Of a stretch of DNA of 14,837 nt, positions 1-7,243 are shown one piece after another. Origin of the DNA: Zelonia costaricensis. Lineage: Eukaryota > Euglenozoa > Kinetoplastea > Trypanosomatida > Trypanosomatidae. Each line of letters opens with the position of its first letter. Within the stretch, counting starts at the first letter, position 1. Where the stretch lies: the NCBI GenBank assembly GCA_030849075.1, contig JASAOO010002957.1, forward strand, positions 1 through 14,837, given 5' to 3'. A program made the translations under genes and the position numbers. Below the pieces are notes generated by a model. The model was not told the DNA's origin. It saw only the letters and a list, made by a program, of their open reading frames with translations, and made no database searches.

Positions 1-28
1 TCTCCCGCCGCCTCGCGCGGCGCTCCTT

Positions 29-157
29 TCACACCCCGCAAGCCCACACCGCAACGCACGCACGCACCGTGCGGGAGGGGGCGGCGCACACGTTGCGGTC
101 CGCCACGCTGTCGTAACCCTCGCGGCGCGGGTACAGGAACGGCCGCACGCGAGACAT
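29..157 (-). CDS. Possible small or broken protein at left edge, opposite strand
   Basis: This 42-codon ORF starts MSRVRPFLYPRREGYDSV and ends at a TGA at 29-31. I do not recognise the product. The first 23 codons look coding: about 21 of 23 third positions are G or C against about 11 of 23 second positions, the pattern seen in the confident genes here, and the residue mix is balanced. After about residue 23 it turns into Cys/Val/Arg-rich text resembling spacer sequence. An in-frame ATG at 188-190 would add 11 residues. On the minus strand a pyrimidine tract (about 254-270) lies upstream and could support trans-splicing. It may be a genuine micro-protein, the start of a gene broken by a frameshift or assembly error, or chance. 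The other two minus frames stay open to position 1 after codon 23, so a frameshifted continuation beyond the window is possible. Confidence 0.3.
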   Translation of the reverse strand: MSRVRPFLYPRREGYDSVADRNVCAAPSRTVRACVAVWACGV

Positions 158-1140
158 CGGTGAGCGGCATCCGCGTCCTCCAACTCCCATGGCGCCCACG
201 CCGTCCTCTTTGTTTTGGTGCCCTGGAGTGGCAGCGTACCGGCCAAGGTCAGCGCAGGGCGGAGGGAGGTCTCCTCAAGCGACCGAAGCGGCCCGGCCTC
301 CTTTACGCTCTCCCGCACCCTTATGCACTACTGCACTCCGCGTCGTTGCTCCTCCCCTCTTTGCCCCCCCCTATCTCCGCCTACGTACGGTCACACACAT
401 ACACACATACACACGCACACTCGCAGGAGTTCGTCGCTTTATCAGCTCGGCGTATCTTCTTCTTCTCTTTCTGTCTGCGTACGCGCGTGTGCGCTGCAGG
501 TCTGCGCTGATCGCCTCTCGTGCCTTCGGCTTCCGCTTCTCCCTTCTATTTCACCGCTGCTTCCATCCCCCCCCCTCCCCCTTCACCCCTTTCTCCACTC
601 GCACACCCCGTCACACTCACACTCGCTGCCCGTCGTCTCCACTGCCCTTGCGGCCTCTCCGCAAATTCCTTCCGTGCTCACTTTATCTTGTCTCTGCCTC
701 TCTGAGGTCGCTGCTGCTGTGTTCGGTTTTCTGGTGGCAGCAGGGGAAGCGTGCGTCTGTGTAGCGCGCGGTCACCCACAGCGCAAGCCGGTGCCTGCCA
801 CCCGCTGCGCAGCATTCTGTCCCAGTGCGTTGCCGTGCGCGTCTCTTCCACTGCTGTAATTACGCCCCCCCCCCTTGTGAGGGGCTCGCACATCGCACAT
901 TGTGTTTGCGTGCGCGTGTGTCGGGCAGGTGCACCACCGCATCCACCAAAGGCAACCCCGTCGCACTTCGCTCAGCCCCGTACTTTCTTCACGCGGCCGG
1001 TGTCACCTCTTGGCGCACCTCTCACCCATCAAACCTGCTTCCTGGGCACAGGTAACTGGCGGTGCATCTCCGTGTTTGTCTACAAGCCCTGCCCACAGGC
1101 CGCTGTCGTTTCACCGCCGCGGATCAGCCGGTCGCCATTG
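158..1140. other. Pyrimidine-rich spacer, possible divergent strand-switch region
   Basis: No convincing gene is visible. The plus strand holds long pyrimidine stretches at about 340-380, 450-476 and 535-600, a CA-rich microsatellite at about 393-420 and a C10 run at 865-874. Several frames are open for 150-200 codons but translate to Pro/Ser/Arg/Leu-rich low-complexity text, expected for GC- and pyrimidine-rich spacer. If the minus ORF at 29-157 is real, this would be a divergent transcription start region. Otherwise it is an ordinary spacer holding the 5' leader of the next gene. Confidence 0.55.
1000..1051 (+). promoter_or_regulatory. Candidate trans-splice acceptor for the LYR-AlgH gene
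   Basis: A moderately pyrimidine-rich stretch ends in CAG with AG at 1050-1051, giving an 89-nt leader before the ATG at 1141. The tract is weak and another AG lies at 1097-1098, so this is the least certain of the acceptors listed here. Confidence 0.3.
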
Positions 1141-2973
1141 ATGCTCACGCGCAGCCGCCTTCTCCGGGCCGCCGTGCCACCGAGGGGCACTGGGCCGGTG
1201 ACGGTAACGACCGACATCGCGAAGCGGTCGTCCACCGCCCCCATCGTGTCCCCCGCCGTCGTCCGCTCCTTGTACCGCAGCCTCTTCCGTGAGGTGCGCC
1301 GGCTTGACCGCGACCCTGTGGCGAAGGTGCTGTTCCCGTGCAACAAGGAGATGCAAGCCCTGCTCGGCGCCCCCGGGCCGCTGCACGTGCCAGGCGGGCG
1401 CCCCTATGCAGACACGCTCCGCGAGGTCTTCCGCGACGCGGCGCGGGCGCCCAAGATCAATCTCGCCTTCGATACACTGACGCGCCTGCGTGCTCACCAC
1501 GAGAACGTCGAGTCGAAGCTGCCCACAATGAACCGCGACCGCGCGCGTCTCCTCGCCTCCCTCCGCAGCCCCGGCGCGGCAGAGCGGCGCAAGTCGCTGT
1601 TTCGCGCCGCGCCGGCGACGGCCGCGCCCGGGGCGGAGCCGAAATACGTGCAGGCCGCTCCAGGCGTTCCCACGCGCGTCGTGCTGCGCGAGGCGCGTCA
1701 CCGCGCCGATCTCAGCGAGGGCACGCTCCTGCTGGCCCACCCGCTCTCCTCCGCGCATGTCGATCGCCGCGTCATGCTGGTGACAGAGAGCACGCCAGTC
1801 ATGACGAGTGCCGTCGTCCTCGACCTCCAGTTCACCTACCCGCTCTCGCGTGGCAACCCGATGTTCCCGGAAGTGTTTTGGGGTCACGACGTGTACGAGG
1901 GCGGTCTCAGCCAGATCGGCTTCACGATGCCGCCCACCGCGCAGATCGCCGTGCTGCACACGCTGGAGCCGAAGGAGGCCGCCGTCGGAGACGCAGGCAG
2001 CGCAAGCTCGGCGTCATCGTCCGTGATAGGGTGGCTGAAGTGGAAGGACGGGCCGTCGCGCGCGGGCCGTGGTGGGGCCGCACCGGCCAGCGCCCCTGCG
2101 GTGGTCTCGTCCGACGCCGCGAAGCGCCACAGCGTCTTCTGTCACCCGCTCATTCCCGGCGGCGTGCTGGACGACGGCACGCGCGAGCCGACGCTGTACA
2201 TGTCGAAGTCGGAGGCGCTGCCGTACCTCGCCGGCCTTGTTGAGGGCCAGCCGCGCTCGTCGCTGCGCCTGTACTGGGGCAGCATGCGCTGGACTACGAG
2301 TCAGCTCGAGGCGGAGGTGGTCAGCGGGCACTGGATGGCGGTGAAGGCGTCACCAAGCTTCTTCCGTGCCTACGCGCTGTCCGCACACAACGACGATGCC
2401 GCAGAGCACTTCTCGACCGCAGCGCAGTTGCGCGAGGCGAGGGAGCTGCGCGAGCGGCGGTACGGCGCAGATGTGGCGCCGCCACAGGTGTTCCCGCCCG
2501 ACCAAATTATGCGACGTCGCGAGTGCCTCTGGGACGAGATCATGTTCGCCCTCGGCGGGGACTACGCCGCGCTCGTGGGCTGCACGAACCCGTTCTCGGA
2601 CGGCCCGCGCTGGTCGTCTGTGCAGATCCTGGCGCCACACGTGTCACCCCTCCCCCTCACGGCGGACGGCGACGAGGCGGCCGCGCCAGCAGAGGCGGAG
2701 GTGGCGGAAGTTGTCGACACGACCCCGGCCGCCGAGGTGGTGCTCGGCGAAGACGGAGAGAACGACAAGAACGCCGATGATGACGAGGTCGCAGACGACG
2801 AGGTGCGGGCGAGCAGCGCCACCGGCATCCTCGAGCACAGCCTCGATGACGTCGAGCAGCCGAGCAAAGAGGCCACGGCAGCTTCGCCGTCGCAGTCCCC
2901 GCCGGCGTCAGCGGCGAAGCATTCGCCCGCGAATACGGAGAGGGGCCACAAGAACAGCGACGGCACCGCATAG
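1141..2973 (+). CDS. LYR-motif plus AlgH/UPF0301 (DUF179) domain protein, probably mitochondrial
   Basis: The protein has 610 aa from the ATG at 1141. The frame is open upstream, but that part is low-complexity, and this ATG opens a basic, acid-poor leader (MLTRSRLLRAAV) typical of mitochondrial import. Residues 41-56 read VRSLYRSLFREVRRLD, a LYR-type helix, with an R-x-x-FR segment at 94-98 as in many LYRM proteins. Residues 194-275 match the first half of AlgH/UPF0301: GTLLLAHPLSS at 194-204, a GG after the FWGHDVY segment, and VLHTL at 271-275. The family's second half follows a roughly 70-residue insert: LYMSKSEALPYL, then LRLYWGSMRWTTSQLEAEV with GHWMAV at 396-401. Residues 508-610 are an acidic, Ala/Ser-rich tail. 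AlgH function is poorly known; LYR proteins usually bind mitochondrial acyl carrier protein. AlgH assignment is firm; the LYR call is inference. Confidence 0.85.
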   Translation: MLTRSRLLRAAVPPRGTGPVTVTTDIAKRSSTAPIVSPAVVRSLYRSLFREVRRLDRDPVAKVLFPCNKEMQALLGAPGPLHVPGGRPYADTLREVFRDAARAPKINLAFDTLTRLRAHHENVESKLPTMNRDRARLLASLRSPGAAERRKSLFRAAPATAAPGAEPKYVQAAPGVPTRVVLREARHRADLSEGTLLLAHPLSSAHVDRRVMLVTESTPVMTSAVVLDLQFTYPLSRGNPMFPEVFWGHDVYEGGLSQIGFTMPPTAQIAVLHTLEPKEAAVGDAGSASSASSSVIGWLKWKDGPSRAGRGGAAPASAPAVVSSDAAKRHSVFCHPLIPGGVLDDGTREPTLYMSKSEALPYLAGLVEGQPRSSLRLYWGSMRWTTSQLEAEVVSGHWMAVKASPSFFRAYALSAHNDDAAEHFSTAAQLREARELRERRYGADVAPPQVFPPDQIMRRRECLWDEIMFALGGDYAALVGCTNPFSDGPRWSSVQILAPHVSPLPLTADGDEAAAPAEAEVAEVVDTTPAAEVVLGEDGENDKNADDDEVADDEVRASSATGILEHSLDDVEQPSKEATAASPSQSPPASAAKHSPANTERGHKNSDGTA

Positions 2974-3356
2974 CCGGCTGGAGGTGGCGGCGCCGCGTGG
3001 GAGGGAGGGGGGTGGGCCGGTGGGAATCGTAAAGCGCAGGTAGTCGTAAGCGATGACGAGTGCTAAGGGCACTGCGTTCGTGTCTGCCGATCCGCGTGAG
3101 CGCCCTCCCCCTCTCCCTCCGTGCTTTCCCTTCGTCGGCTGCATGTTCTTCCTTTCTTCTCCTCTTCCCTCGGCAGCACGTCGTCTATTCATGTTTGTGC
3201 GTGCACGCGGCCCATGCACCCCCGCACCCCCCCCCGCACACACAGACCTTCGAATCTAAGCCCATCGCATGACGAAGAAAGCTGAAACTGCACGGATGGA
3301 CGTCGGTTCGCCGATCCGCCGAGGCTGCATCCGTGACACACTCCCGGGAGGCAGGA

Positions 3357-3376
3357 ACACACACACACACACACAC
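3357..3376 (+). repeat. (AC)10 microsatellite
   Basis: An uninterrupted AC dinucleotide run in the spacer before the ATG12-like gene. It is probably length-polymorphic between isolates. Confidence 0.9.
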
Positions 3377-3454
3377 GTGTCTGCGTTGTGTTGGCAGCGG
3401 CGCCTGCGTCCACCGCTGTCTGAGCGGATGGGCACACGGCCCTCGCACACCCCG

Positions 3455-3527
3455 CTACCTCCCTCCCTACTCTCTACCCTTCTCGCTTCTCCCCATGTGG
3501 CACATACGCACACACGTGCCTTCGCAG
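3455..3527 (+). promoter_or_regulatory. Pyrimidine tract and trans-splice acceptor for ATG12-like gene
   Basis: A strong run of C and T at 3455-3494 is followed by the first downstream CAG, with AG at 3526-3527. This gives an 85-nt leader before the ATG at 3613. It is the cleanest tract-plus-AG arrangement in the plus-strand block together with that before 5951. Confidence 0.6.
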
Positions 3528-3612
3528 GTGCCCACAAGTGTTGTCTTTGCGCTAGTAACCCCCTCCAAGTAACACAAACGCGGAACGCCATCTCGACCCA
3601 ACTCTCTCCACA

Positions 3613-3960
3613 ATGAACGTCTCAGCGGAGAAGATCACCGTGAACTTTAACACGACGCGCTTCGGTGTGAAGGTGGCAGATGGCAGCTTTGACCCGGACA
3701 CGACGATAGGCGAGGTGCACACCCGCCTCCGCAAGAAGCTCATCAAGGCCAAGGCGACGACAGGGTCCGCCGGGGACGCGGCCGGTGCGCCGGCGGGGGT
3801 GAGCGGCTCGGCCGCGACGTTCATCTTCGTGCGCAACGGCACGGAGGCGTTTATCCCGGCGCCGGAGCAGACCCTGCAGGCGCTGCTGGACGTCTACGCG
3901 ACGGCCCCGGAGGCGCGCCGGCTCTACGTCACGATCGACCCCGAAGTCTTCAGCGGGTGA
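3613..3960 (+). CDS. ATG12: ATG12-like ubiquitin-fold autophagy protein
   Basis: A 115-aa protein. In eukaryotes ATG12 is activated by ATG7, passed to ATG10 and joined to ATG5 through its C-terminal glycine; the conjugate then promotes ATG8 lipidation on autophagosomes. Residues 7-45 fit the first beta-hairpin and helix of a beta-grasp fold, with TIGEVHTRLRKKL as the helix. Residues 70-115 carry the ATG12 signature: FIFVRNGTEAFIPAPEQTL resembles the family's FVNxxFAPxPDQxL, followed by the LLDVY helix and a LYVTIDP strand. The chain ends FSG, so the reactive glycine is already terminal and no processing is needed; the usual ending is WG, so the tryptophan is absent. Residues 46-67 are a Gly/Ala-rich loop insert. 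Length is close to a minimal ATG12. Urm1 or ATG8 are less likely because the ending is not GG and the FxPxPxQ motif is ATG12-like. Confidence 0.75.
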   Translation: MNVSAEKITVNFNTTRFGVKVADGSFDPDTTIGEVHTRLRKKLIKAKATTGSAGDAAGAPAGVSGSAATFIFVRNGTEAFIPAPEQTLQALLDVYATAPEARRLYVTIDPEVFSG

Positions 3961-4625
3961 CGGCGTGTGGGTGCACGTGAGGAGGAGGCATAGGGGAACG
4001 GCATCCTGTTGAAGGCAGTGCACACGGTCTTGCCTCCTCCCCTCCGAAGGCTTACACGTATTTGTGTGTGGGGGGTGCGTTGGTGTGCGTCTCGCTCTGG
4101 TTTCGCTGGTTTTGGTTGCTTCGCGCTGCTGCTGCTGCCGCTGTCGTGGCGGCATCGCCGACAACGTACAGGGCACGTGCCATGAGAAAAAGTGGGGGGG
4201 GTGAGGGTGTGCGTGAGAGCGCATCCGGCCAATGACAGGCCGCTGAGCTGGATGCGGACCGGCCGCGTCCTCGCGCTAAAGGCGTTACTGGGCAAAGAGG
4301 CGAGCGGCATGGCGCCTGCGTGTCAGAGCCACCGCTGAACATCAACTCGCGTCCCTGTCTCTCTCTCTCCTTCACTGCGACATCCACACCTCGACGGCGC
4401 TTCGCCCTCCGCCCGCTTTCACCACCACCACCACCACCCCACACGCGGCCTGATCGGGTGTTCTGCTTTAGATCTCCACCATCACCACGATTACGCGCCG
4501 CACAACCGCCCCCCTCCCCCCTCCCCTCCCCCACACACGTAACCCACTACCATCTTTACCTGGATTTCAAGCGCACCCTACTCCACCCCTGCAGCGCCGC
4601 CGTCGCGCACGGGGACGTCGCCGCC
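3961..4625 (+). other. Spacer between ATG12-like and ALKBH7-like genes
   Basis: No gene is seen. It holds a G8 run at 4194-4201, an ACC trinucleotide run at about 4418-4438, and pyrimidine tracts at about 4351-4373 and 4507-4533. Frames open through the second half are Pro/Arg-rich and not gene-like. Confidence 0.7.
4507..4594 (+). promoter_or_regulatory. Pyrimidine tract and trans-splice acceptor for ALKBH7-like gene
   Basis: A dense C/T tract at about 4507-4533 is followed by AG dinucleotides at 4570-4571 and 4593-4594, giving leaders of 54 or 31 nt before the ATG at 4626. An alternative acceptor is AG at 4470-4471, served by the CT tract at 4351-4373. Confidence 0.45.
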
Positions 4626-5513
4626 ATGCGCAGTGCGACGCGCCGCCTTCTTCTGCCGGCGGCGACTTGCGCCGCCGCGTCGTCCGCCTCCGTCGCCGCC
4701 CCGCGGTCGCTGGTGTCGATGCGAGCCGCCCCATCCTTTGTGCACCCGCCGGCAGAGGACGCGATTGGCAAGGACGTGAAGGCCACACCAGAGAACTGGG
4801 TCACGGCCTACGTGCTGCCCGAGGTGATCACGGAGCAGGAGGAGCGCGCGCTGCTCGGCTTCTCTGAGCCGTGGTTTGCGCGGCTGTCGTACAGCGACGG
4901 CCACATGGATGGCCTCATTCACCACTACAAGGAGTTCTACCGCTCCTTCGCCGAGGTGTCGCGGACCGCGCAGACCGGCAGCGACGCCGACCTCCTGACA
5001 CCACACGCCAACCTGGACGTCGACCTGCCGCTCGTGACGGCGGCCCTGAGTCGCGTGCGCGACCTCGCCCAGAGCTATCTGCCGCGCATCCCCATCGACG
5101 ACCGCGTGCACTTCCTGCGGCTGGCCGGCAGCGGCTTCATCCGCGGGCACGTCGACGAGAACAGAAACTCAACGGGCATTGTGGCGGGCCTCTGCCTGAA
5201 TGCCGGCCGTGTCATGACACTCACCCATCCCGCCCATCCGGGGGAGCGGGTGGAGCTGATGCTGGCACCGCGCTGCTTCTACATCATGATCGGGCGTGCG
5301 CGGTACGACTGGGAGCACAGCGTGGACTGGGTCGGCGACGACGACGAGCACATTCGCCGCATTCAGAAGAGCCTCGTCGTGGAGGGGACGCCGATCGAGT
5401 TCGACGGCGCCGTGACGCCCTATCGCCGCTTCGACCGCACGGCCATCATCTTCCGCGGAGTGTCGCCCATGACACTGCTCGCCCAGCGCATGCAACAGCG
5501 GAAGCGCGATTGA
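4626..5513 (+). CDS. ALKBH7-like 2-oxoglutarate/Fe(II) dioxygenase, mitochondrial leader
   Basis: A 295-aa protein from the ATG at 4626. The frame is open further upstream, but this ATG starts an Arg/Ala-rich leader (MRSATRRLLLPAA) of mitochondrial type, while the upstream part is low-complexity. The C-terminal half is an AlkB-family double-stranded beta-helix: GFIRGHVDENRNSTG gives iron ligands H175 and D177, WEHSVDW gives H231, and RTAIIFR (271-277) gives the R-x5-R that holds 2-oxoglutarate. The N-terminal part has VLPEVITEQEERALL, the usual AlkB-homologue entry segment, then a helical region. The best match is ALKBH7, the mitochondrial member linked in animals to programmed necrosis and lipid metabolism, because of the short nucleotide-recognition region and the HVDE/WEHS motifs. 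All catalytic residues are present, so it should be active. The substrate is unknown. Confidence 0.85.
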   Translation: MRSATRRLLLPAATCAAASSASVAAPRSLVSMRAAPSFVHPPAEDAIGKDVKATPENWVTAYVLPEVITEQEERALLGFSEPWFARLSYSDGHMDGLIHHYKEFYRSFAEVSRTAQTGSDADLLTPHANLDVDLPLVTAALSRVRDLAQSYLPRIPIDDRVHFLRLAGSGFIRGHVDENRNSTGIVAGLCLNAGRVMTLTHPAHPGERVELMLAPRCFYIMIGRARYDWEHSVDWVGDDDEHIRRIQKSLVVEGTPIEFDGAVTPYRRFDRTAIIFRGVSPMTLLAQRMQQRKRD

Positions 5514-5950
5514 CGCCGCAGCGCAGGGGCCCGCAGAGGGAACACCGCGGCGTCGACGCACCGGGCTCTGAGACACGCACAAACACACCCACGCGCCCCT
5601 CAAAACTGATACCGCAGCGCAACGACACGTGAAGCACAAAACCAAGGATGCGCTCAGGGGAGCACCACCGCCAGCCGTGGTGTGGAAGGGAGGGGGTGGT
5701 TTCCTTCAAGGAAACGACGAAACTCGATCGCGGCGACCTTCCACCTTCACTGTTCTTCTTCTCCCCCGCCCTTCTCTTCTCACCCTGCCTGCGCCCACGC
5801 GCTGCACAGCACTTGCGCCTCCCCCCCCCCCCACTCCACTCCACTCCCCTCAGTGGCAGTGACACAGTGATCTGGCCAGACACGCGCGTACCGGCGTCCT
5901 TACACAAGCCGCTCTGCAGCGGCCCCGCCCATCCCAAAGCTACACCGGCA
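5514..5950 (+). other. Spacer between ALKBH7-like gene and the orphan gene
   Basis: No gene is seen. It contains pyrimidine-rich sequence at about 5741-5790, a C12 run at 5821-5832 and a short CCACT repeat just before a likely splice acceptor. Confidence 0.7.
5818..5853 (+). promoter_or_regulatory. Pyrimidine tract and trans-splice acceptor for orphan gene
   Basis: A nearly pure pyrimidine tract containing C12 and ending in CAG, with AG at 5852-5853 (a second AG is at 5857-5858). This gives a leader of about 97 nt before the ATG at 5951 and supports that start over the longer open frame from 5648. Confidence 0.6.
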
Positions 5951-7243
5951 ATGAGTGTGCCGGTGCTGTCCATCGGCATACCGCCGCAGGAGCGCGAGCG
6001 GCTCTGCGCCACCGCCGCCGCGGAGCTGTGCCGGCGCGCAGCCTTCCACCTCCGCGCGGCGTCGTACGTCGACTGGCACGACGAGCCGTACCTGCGCGCC
6101 GTGTACGTGCACCGCGCGGGCAGCGTTGCGGCGCAGCGGGTGGGCGTTGCCTCTGGGGCAGAGTGCGGCTCGTACGTGCGTCTGGCCCTGCGTGCCGCCG
6201 CCGCCAATACGGGCAGTGCGCCGCCGGGGCTGGCGTGCTGGCTGACGGTGGTGCTGGAGGACGCGTGCATCCTGCACCATGCCGTGTTTGCCCTCGTGGC
6301 CGGTGGCGCCAAGTCGGTCGGCTTCGTTTTCCCGCTGCTGGCAGGTGGCGGCGCCCACGAGCCCGGCGCGCTGTGGTGGTCGCTGCAGCCCGCAAACGAC
6401 GTGGGCGCTGACGTCGAGAGCAACGAAACCGCGAACGGCGAGGCCCTGCCTGCCGCCGCGGAGGAGGAGGGGGAGGGCGGGAGCGGGGACGACACGGCAC
6501 GCTGCCCATCTGCACGCGGCGCCGTCACGTCGCCGCGTGCGCCGCTGCCCCCTGACAACGAGCCGCCGGTCCAGTCAGCCGCCGCATCGGCGGGCCGCGC
6601 GGTGGCCGCGCCGCTGTCGCTGGCGTCCTCTTCCGTGTCGCACCACATCCGCCGCTCCTCGCAGCTCTCCGCCCCGTGCCCGCACGCCGCACGCAACGTG
6701 GTCAAGGCCATCGCCGGGATGCACGCGTCCGCCCTGCCGCCGGCTGCCGCGCCTGCGGTGGAGGCGCGCACGCGACCGGAGCTGCCCCCGCTACCCCACC
6801 TCACCCCAGCGCCGGCTGCTGCGCGTCAGCCTGCCGCACCACGGCGCACTGCCGCGGCGCACCCCATAACCGTGTACAACCGCATCGAGCGCTACACGAG
6901 CGATGCTGCGCCGGCTCGGCGGTCCGCCAGCAGTCGCAGCTCCCTGTCGGACTCGACGCCGCCGGCCGCGCAGCGGCTGGGCAGCGCACACCCACCCAGC
7001 CTTGCCGCCGCCCCGCCGCCGCCGGCGCAACCCAACGAGCTCGTCGTCTACGACTCGCCAGCTGCAGAGTTGACACGGCCGCGTGCTGGGCCGCAGTGGG
7101 GCGATGTGGCCCTGCGCACCCGCTACGCCCCGCGGCGCGAGGAGCTGTGGGAGATTGCCGACGCGGTGATGACGCACAACTACGCGCAGACGATGCTGAT
7201 CGAGGACGGCGCCACCGTGGCCGTCGAGCGTGGGCGCGCTTAG
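5951..7243 (+). CDS. Unrecognised protein with globular ends and a disordered middle
   Basis: A 430-aa protein that I do not recognise. The start at 5951 follows a strong splice acceptor; the frame is open upstream, but that part is spacer-like. Residues 1-148 look folded: a predicted helix (ERERLCATAAAELCRRAAF), a beta-like stretch (EPYLRAVYVHRAG), and a hydrophobic block with ACWLTVVLEDACILHHAVF and SVGFVFPLL. No clear signal peptide or membrane segment is seen, and no catalytic motif. Residues 150-360 are rich in Ala, Pro, Ser and acidic residues and are probably disordered, with a proline cluster at 354-361. Residues 361-430 regain normal composition: NELVVYDSPAAELTRPRAG, then GPQWGDVALRTRY and an ELWEIADAVMTHNYAQTML helix. 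This pattern suggests a scaffold or cytoskeletal adaptor, but that is a guess. It is the last gene before the convergent strand switch. Confidence 0.75.
   Translation: MSVPVLSIGIPPQERERLCATAAAELCRRAAFHLRAASYVDWHDEPYLRAVYVHRAGSVAAQRVGVASGAECGSYVRLALRAAAANTGSAPPGLACWLTVVLEDACILHHAVFALVAGGAKSVGFVFPLLAGGGAHEPGALWWSLQPANDVGADVESNETANGEALPAAAEEEGEGGSGDDTARCPSARGAVTSPRAPLPPDNEPPVQSAAASAGRAVAAPLSLASSSVSHHIRRSSQLSAPCPHAARNVVKAIAGMHASALPPAAAPAVEARTRPELPPLPHLTPAPAAARQPAAPRRTAAAHPITVYNRIERYTSDAAPARRSASSRSSLSDSTPPAAQRLGSAHPPSLAAAPPPPAQPNELVVYDSPAAELTRPRAGPQWGDVALRTRYAPRREELWEIADAVMTHNYAQTMLIEDGATVAVERGRA

Larger units (their letters stand above)
2974..3612 (+). other. Spacer: 3' UTR of the LYR-AlgH gene and 5' leader of ATG12
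   Basis: No gene is visible. It contains pyrimidine tracts near 3105-3180, short C runs, an (AC)10 microsatellite at 3357-3376 and the splice-acceptor region described separately. Small ORFs on both strands are repeat-driven. Confidence 0.7.

Noticed and set aside
1..510. Plus-strand frame open from the window edge to 510
   Set aside because: It translates to Arg/Pro/Thr-rich text without domain features and runs into pyrimidine and CA repeats; it looks like spacer rather than the end of an upstream gene.
751..1140. 130-codon N-terminal extension of the LYR-AlgH protein
   Set aside because: The extension is Pro/Ser/Cys-rich spacer-like text containing pyrimidine tracts and a likely splice acceptor; the ATG at 1141 begins a typical mitochondrial leader.
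3300..3335. GGTTCG-containing stretch resembling a tRNA B box
   Set aside because: No 7-bp acceptor stem, anticodon arm or A box could be placed upstream, and the T-arm stem does not pair.
5446..6804. 452-codon minus-strand open frame opposite the orphan gene
   Set aside because: It overlaps the ALKBH7-like end and the orphan gene antisense, and its translation is low-complexity Arg/Ser/Ala text. The plus frame has the splice acceptor and balanced terminal domains.
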